A stretch of 64,000 nt of DNA from contig JBCCGR010000016.1 in assembly GCA_039029195.1 (NCBI GenBank), positions 21,615-85,614 on the forward strand, read 5' to 3'. Each line of letters begins with the position of its first letter. Within the stretch, counting starts at the first letter, position 1. A model generated the notes under the pieces. The model had not been told where the DNA came from. It saw nothing but the letters and a program-made list of their open reading frames with translations, and did not search any database. Position numbers and translations under genes: made by a program. Origin of the DNA: JBCCGR01 sp039029195 (lineage in GTDB: Bacteria > Pseudomonadota > Alphaproteobacteria > Rhizobiales > Rhizobiaceae). This document shows, in pieces, positions 61,197 through 64,000 of this stretch.

Positions 61197-61218
61197 TTTC
61201 GAACAAGGACGACCCACA

Positions 61219-61980
61219 ATGAATGCCGATCCGATTGCCGTTGCCGGTGGACTGCGCACCGAGGCCGAACAGCTTGAAGCGGGGCGAAATCAGGCTTGCT
61301 TTGATGAAAATCCGCTGCCTTGGGACAAAAAACTCGAAAATTTCCCAAAATATGTGCGCCGGCAAAATCTCACCCGTTTCATGGCGCTTTACGAGATTTT
61401 TAAGCGGGTCATCAACGTCAAGGGATCGGTGGTCGAATGCGGCGTGCATCATGGTTTCGGTGTGATGAGTTGGTTGAAGTTCTCCTCCATTCTTGAGCCG
61501 GTCAATCTCACCCGCCGCATCTATGGTTTCGATACATTTGAAGGGTTCCCCAGCGTCGCTGAGGAAGATCGTTCAGAAACATCAAACCATGTGAAAGAGG
61601 GCGACCTTTTTGCCGATTCCTATGAAGAGTTGATCCGCCTGGGACAAATTCAGGATTCGACCCGGTTCCTCGGCCATGTCCAGAAACTTCATCTCGTTAA
61701 AGGCGATGCCACGCACACCATTCCGCAGTTCATCGACGAGAACCCGCACTTGGTTGTGAGCCTGCTGTTTATGGATTTCGATCTTTATGAGCCCACAAAG
61801 GTCGCGCTGGAGCATTTCCTGCCCCGCATGCCAAAAGGCGCGGTTTTGGCATTCGACGAACTCGATAATCCGCTGTGGCCGGGTGAAACGCTCGCGATGC
61901 TGGAAAGCCATGCCAATCGACGCTTGCGCATCGAGCGGCTCGATTTTGATCCCTATATCGGTTTCGCAGTACTGGACTGA
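61219..61980 (+). CDS. TylF/MycF-like sugar O-methyltransferase
   Basis: A 253-residue methyltransferase of the TylF/MycF family, which O-methylates deoxysugars using Mg2+ and SAM. Signatures are SVVECGVHHGFGVMSWLKF, YGFDTFEGFP, and the metal/substrate block LLFMDFDLYEPTKVALEHFLPRMPKGAVLAFDELDNPLWPGE. AAGGACG precedes the ATG. It lies 22 bases after the aminotransferase and 5 before the transketolase N subunit. Confidence 0.92.
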   Translation: MNADPIAVAGGLRTEAEQLEAGRNQACFDENPLPWDKKLENFPKYVRRQNLTRFMALYEIFKRVINVKGSVVECGVHHGFGVMSWLKFSSILEPVNLTRRIYGFDTFEGFPSVAEEDRSETSNHVKEGDLFADSYEELIRLGQIQDSTRFLGHVQKLHLVKGDATHTIPQFIDENPHLVVSLLFMDFDLYEPTKVALEHFLPRMPKGAVLAFDELDNPLWPGETLAMLESHANRRLRIERLDFDPYIGFAVLD

Positions 61981-61985
61981 GTTGA

Positions 61986-62873
61986 ATGAGCCAGATTTCC
62001 AACAGTTCAATCCCCAATGCGAAAGGCAGCGAACAGTTCGCCTACAACATTCGCGCCCATGCTCTGGAGATGATCTCTGCGTCCGGAGCTTCCCATATCG
62101 GATCGGTCTACTCGGTTGCAGATCTGATGGCGGTTCTGTTTTCCTCTGTCATGCAACTGGATCCTGAAAATCCGCAGTGGGAAGATCGTGACCGCTTCGT
62201 ACTCTCCAAGGGCCATGCCGGGGCGAGCGTCTATGTGTCACTCGCCGAGCGCGGTTTCTTCGATCACCAGCTCTTGTCGACCTACTACACGAACGGCTCC
62301 ACGCTTTCCGGCCATGTCAGCCACAAAAATGTCCCAGGTGTCGACATCTCCACCGGATCGCTCGGCCATGGTTTGGGCATTGGTGCGGGCATGGCAATGG
62401 CGAGCCGCAAGCTGGAAAAAGACTGGCGCAGTTTTGTGGTTCTCTCCGATGGTGAATGCGATGAAGGTTCGATCTGGGAGGCAGCGCTTTTTGCGGCCCA
62501 CAACAGGCTTGGTCGCCTGACAACAATCATTGATTACAACAAGATTCAGAGCCTCGCGCCGGTTTCAGAAACCATGGCATTGGAACCGTTCCGCGACAAA
62601 TGGGAAGCCTTTGGCTGGCAGGTTCGAGAAAGCGACGGGCATGATCATGCGGCACTGAAAGCTGCCATGTCCGACCTTCCTGCTGATGGCGAGAAGCCAC
62701 TTGCCATCATTGCCCACACCACCAAAGGCAAGGGCGTCTCGTTCTTCGAAGAGCGGGTTCTGTGGCATTATCGCTGTCCGCGTGGTGAGGAGCTGGAAGC
62801 CGCCCGAGCTGATCTCGCCGGAAATTATCCCGCCCTCAGCGCTGCCTTTGCTGGAGGTGAAGCCCATGCGTGA
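61986..62873 (+). CDS. transketolase N-terminal (ThDP) subunit
   Basis: A 295-residue protein, the N-terminal half of a split transketolase. The thiamine-diphosphate motif is VLSDGECDEGSIWEAALFAAHNRLGRLTTIIDYNKIQS, preceded by the family LSKGHAGASVYVSLAERGFF and ends with ATRAD-like VLWHYRCPRGEEL. It overlaps the C-terminal subunit gene by 8 bases (ATGCGTGA). Full-length housekeeping transketolase is not expected to be split, so this pair is dedicated to the polysaccharide locus. Confidence 0.94.
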   Translation: MSQISNSSIPNAKGSEQFAYNIRAHALEMISASGASHIGSVYSVADLMAVLFSSVMQLDPENPQWEDRDRFVLSKGHAGASVYVSLAERGFFDHQLLSTYYTNGSTLSGHVSHKNVPGVDISTGSLGHGLGIGAGMAMASRKLEKDWRSFVVLSDGECDEGSIWEAALFAAHNRLGRLTTIIDYNKIQSLAPVSETMALEPFRDKWEAFGWQVRESDGHDHAALKAAMSDLPADGEKPLAIIAHTTKGKGVSFFEERVLWHYRCPRGEELEAARADLAGNYPALSAAFAGGEAHA

Positions 62874-63852
62874 CACGTTCGTCCAAACGCTGGAATCGCT
62901 CCTGCCGGAGCATCAGGAAACCGTGTTGATCACTGGTGATCTTGGATTTGGCGTCCTTACCGCGCCCGATGATGAGGCCCAGACCCGCTTTGGAGAACGG
63001 CACCCCCAACATTTCATAAATGCCGGGGTAGCCGAGCAAAATATGACAGCGATTGCAGCCGGAATGGCTTTGCAGGGCTTCAAGGCCTGGACCTACTCCA
63101 TCGGCAATTTCCCCACTCTGCGTGCGCTTGAGCAGATCCGCAACGACATCTGCTATCACGATGCAAATGTGACCATCGTCGCCATCGGCGGTGGCTTTTC
63201 CTACGGCCAGCTTGGCATGTCGCATTTCGCCACCGAAGATCTGGCGATCATTCGCGCCTTGCCAAACATGAAGGTGCTGGCGCCGTGCGAAAAGTGGGAA
63301 GTCACCGACCTCGTAACCGAACTTTGCGCCACTCCGGGCCCTGCCTATCTCCGCATTGATAAATCTCACGGCGGTGTGGAGCGTCGGGACGGCGAGCAGG
63401 CGAAGATTGGCAAAGCACGCATGGTGCGCGACGGCTCCGACGGGACGCTGATTGCCTGCGGCGGTATTCTGAGCGAGGCCATGATTGCAGCAGACCGTCT
63501 GGCTGAGCAGGGACTTTCCATGCGCATCTTGTCCATGCACACTATCAAACCACTCGATGTGGACGCGGTGCTGAGCGCCTCGCGTGAAACCGGTGGCATA
63601 GTCAGCGTTGAAGAACACAATGTGATTGGTGGACTTGGCTCTGCCATTGCGGAGACCTGCCTCTCTGAAGGCACCATTCCCAGCTACTTTCACCGCATCG
63701 GACTTGCCGATCACTACCCCACAATTGTCGGCGATCAGGACTATCTTCGAGCCCAGTACGGCATGAATGCCGATGCCATCGTCGCGGCCGTCCTGGACAA
63801 ACTTGGTGATTCCTCGGAAGCCACCGTTGCGGATCTTGTGGCGGCCCAATGA
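62866..63852 (+). CDS. transketolase C-terminal subunit
   Basis: A 328-residue protein, the C-terminal half of the split transketolase. The pyrimidine-binding block is NAGVAEQNMTAIAAGMALQGFKAWTYSIGNF with the conserved Glu in VAEQNM; the transketolase-C swivel domain follows (GGILSEAMIAADRLAEQGLSMRILSMHTIKPLD...VEEHNVIGGLGSAIAE). It starts at 62866 inside the previous gene, and its TGA overlaps the ATG of the sugar transferase, so all three are translationally coupled. Confidence 0.94.
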   Translation: MRDTFVQTLESLLPEHQETVLITGDLGFGVLTAPDDEAQTRFGERHPQHFINAGVAEQNMTAIAAGMALQGFKAWTYSIGNFPTLRALEQIRNDICYHDANVTIVAIGGGFSYGQLGMSHFATEDLAIIRALPNMKVLAPCEKWEVTDLVTELCATPGPAYLRIDKSHGGVERRDGEQAKIGKARMVRDGSDGTLIACGGILSEAMIAADRLAEQGLSMRILSMHTIKPLDVDAVLSASRETGGIVSVEEHNVIGGLGSAIAETCLSEGTIPSYFHRIGLADHYPTIVGDQDYLRAQYGMNADAIVAAVLDKLGDSSEATVADLVAAQ

Positions 63853-64000
63853 AGCGTCTGTTCGACATTCTCGCATCAGCACTCGGGTTGATTGTCTTTT
63901 CGCCCTTTATCGGCCTCTTGTTGTTTCTGGTCTGGCGACAGGATGGCCATGACCCGATCTACAAGCCTGACCGTGTGGGCCGCGGCGGCAGGCTGTTCAA
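63849..64000 (+). CDS. initiating sugar transferase (bacterial sugar transferase family), partial
   Basis: Only the first 50 codons are inside the window. The N-terminus MKRLFDILASALGLIVFSPF followed by a hydrophobic helix and RQDGHDPIYKPDRVGRGGRLF matches PglC/WcaJ-type phosphoglycosyl transferases, which load the first sugar phosphate onto undecaprenyl phosphate. The ATG at 63849 overlaps the transketolase stop (ATGA). It defines the operon as a glycan assembly locus. Confidence 0.88.
   Translation, partial: MKRLFDILASALGLIVFSPFIGLLLFLVWRQDGHDPIYKPDRVGRGGRLF

Noticed and set aside
1..64000. CRISPR arrays, prophage, insertion sequences and integrative elements
   Set aside because: I saw no spaced direct repeats, transposase or integrase, or phage structural genes. 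The tRNA-Ser has no adjacent integrase or duplicated 3' end that I could find.

Overview
The window is a stretch of chromosome from an alphaproteobacterium, most likely a member of the Hyphomicrobiales (Rhizobiales). The evidence is gene content and order: phoR-pstSCAB-phoU-phoB in one direction, an mdh-sucCDAB-lpd TCA block, an Omp19-like inhibitor lipoprotein, PhaR, ZapE, pheS-pheT downstream of rpmI-rplT, and CGTCATTNCGG-type dispersed hairpins. By eye the DNA is moderately GC-rich and coding density is high. I cannot name a genus. No rRNA, integrase, transposase, phage gene or CRISPR array was seen; the only RNA gene is one tRNA-Ser(GGA).

Layout. 1-3.4 kb: end of an unidentified gene, tRNA-Ser, a small membrane protein, cytosolic MsrA, a YjbR-like protein and the murein endopeptidase MepA. 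3.4-9.9 kb (minus strand): a nucleotidyltransferase-like protein, a split YeeE/YedE sulfur transporter, and the rpmI-rplT-pheS-pheT translation cluster, which has a terminator before pheS and a GFA-family gene inserted between pheS and pheT. 10-20.3 kb: a LuxR regulator without a neighbouring luxI, then the phosphate regulon phoR, pstS, pstC, pstA, pstB, phoU, phoB (minus strand). Two tandem Pho boxes lie upstream of pstS and a hairpin with a T-rich tail lies between pstS and pstC. A PPK2 polyphosphate kinase is divergent from phoR. 20.3-34.5 kb: a conserved membrane protein, nitronate monooxygenase, and the TCA block mdh-sucC-X-(antitoxin/PIN toxin)-sucD-sucA-sucB-Y-Z-lpdA on the minus strand. 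Here a secreted unknown and a VapBC-type module separate the two subunits of succinyl-CoA synthetase.

34.5-55 kb is a mosaic of housekeeping and accessory genes: zapE, Omp19-like lipoprotein, sugar N-acetyltransferase and glycosyltransferase, an HD-domain protein that keeps the diiron-oxygenase ligand pattern, periplasmic MsrA, a His/Arg/Gly-rich secreted protein, RidA, leuD, BolA, a SnoaL-like protein, HupE/UreJ, LysE, amidase, a PhyH dioxygenase, phaR, a hydantoinase-like protein, Ada/Ogt, nth, a DUF922 protein with HExxH, an EI24/CysZ-like protein and an adenosine-kinase-like kinase.

55.4 kb to the end is a surface-polysaccharide locus with divergent arms: OPX export lipoprotein, outer-membrane barrel and Wzz-like protein leftwards; SAM methyltransferase, DegT aminotransferase, TylF-like methyltransferase, a two-subunit transketolase and an initiating sugar transferase (cut by the window edge) rightwards. 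The rightward arm is tightly packed with several overlapping stop/start codons, so it is probably one operon making and exporting an O-methylated amino-sugar-containing glycan. The most unusual observations are the toxin-antitoxin insertion between sucC and sucD, the dedicated split transketolase in the polysaccharide operon, the HD-domain oxygenase candidate, the GFA insertion in pheST, and the palindrome-rich mdh upstream region.
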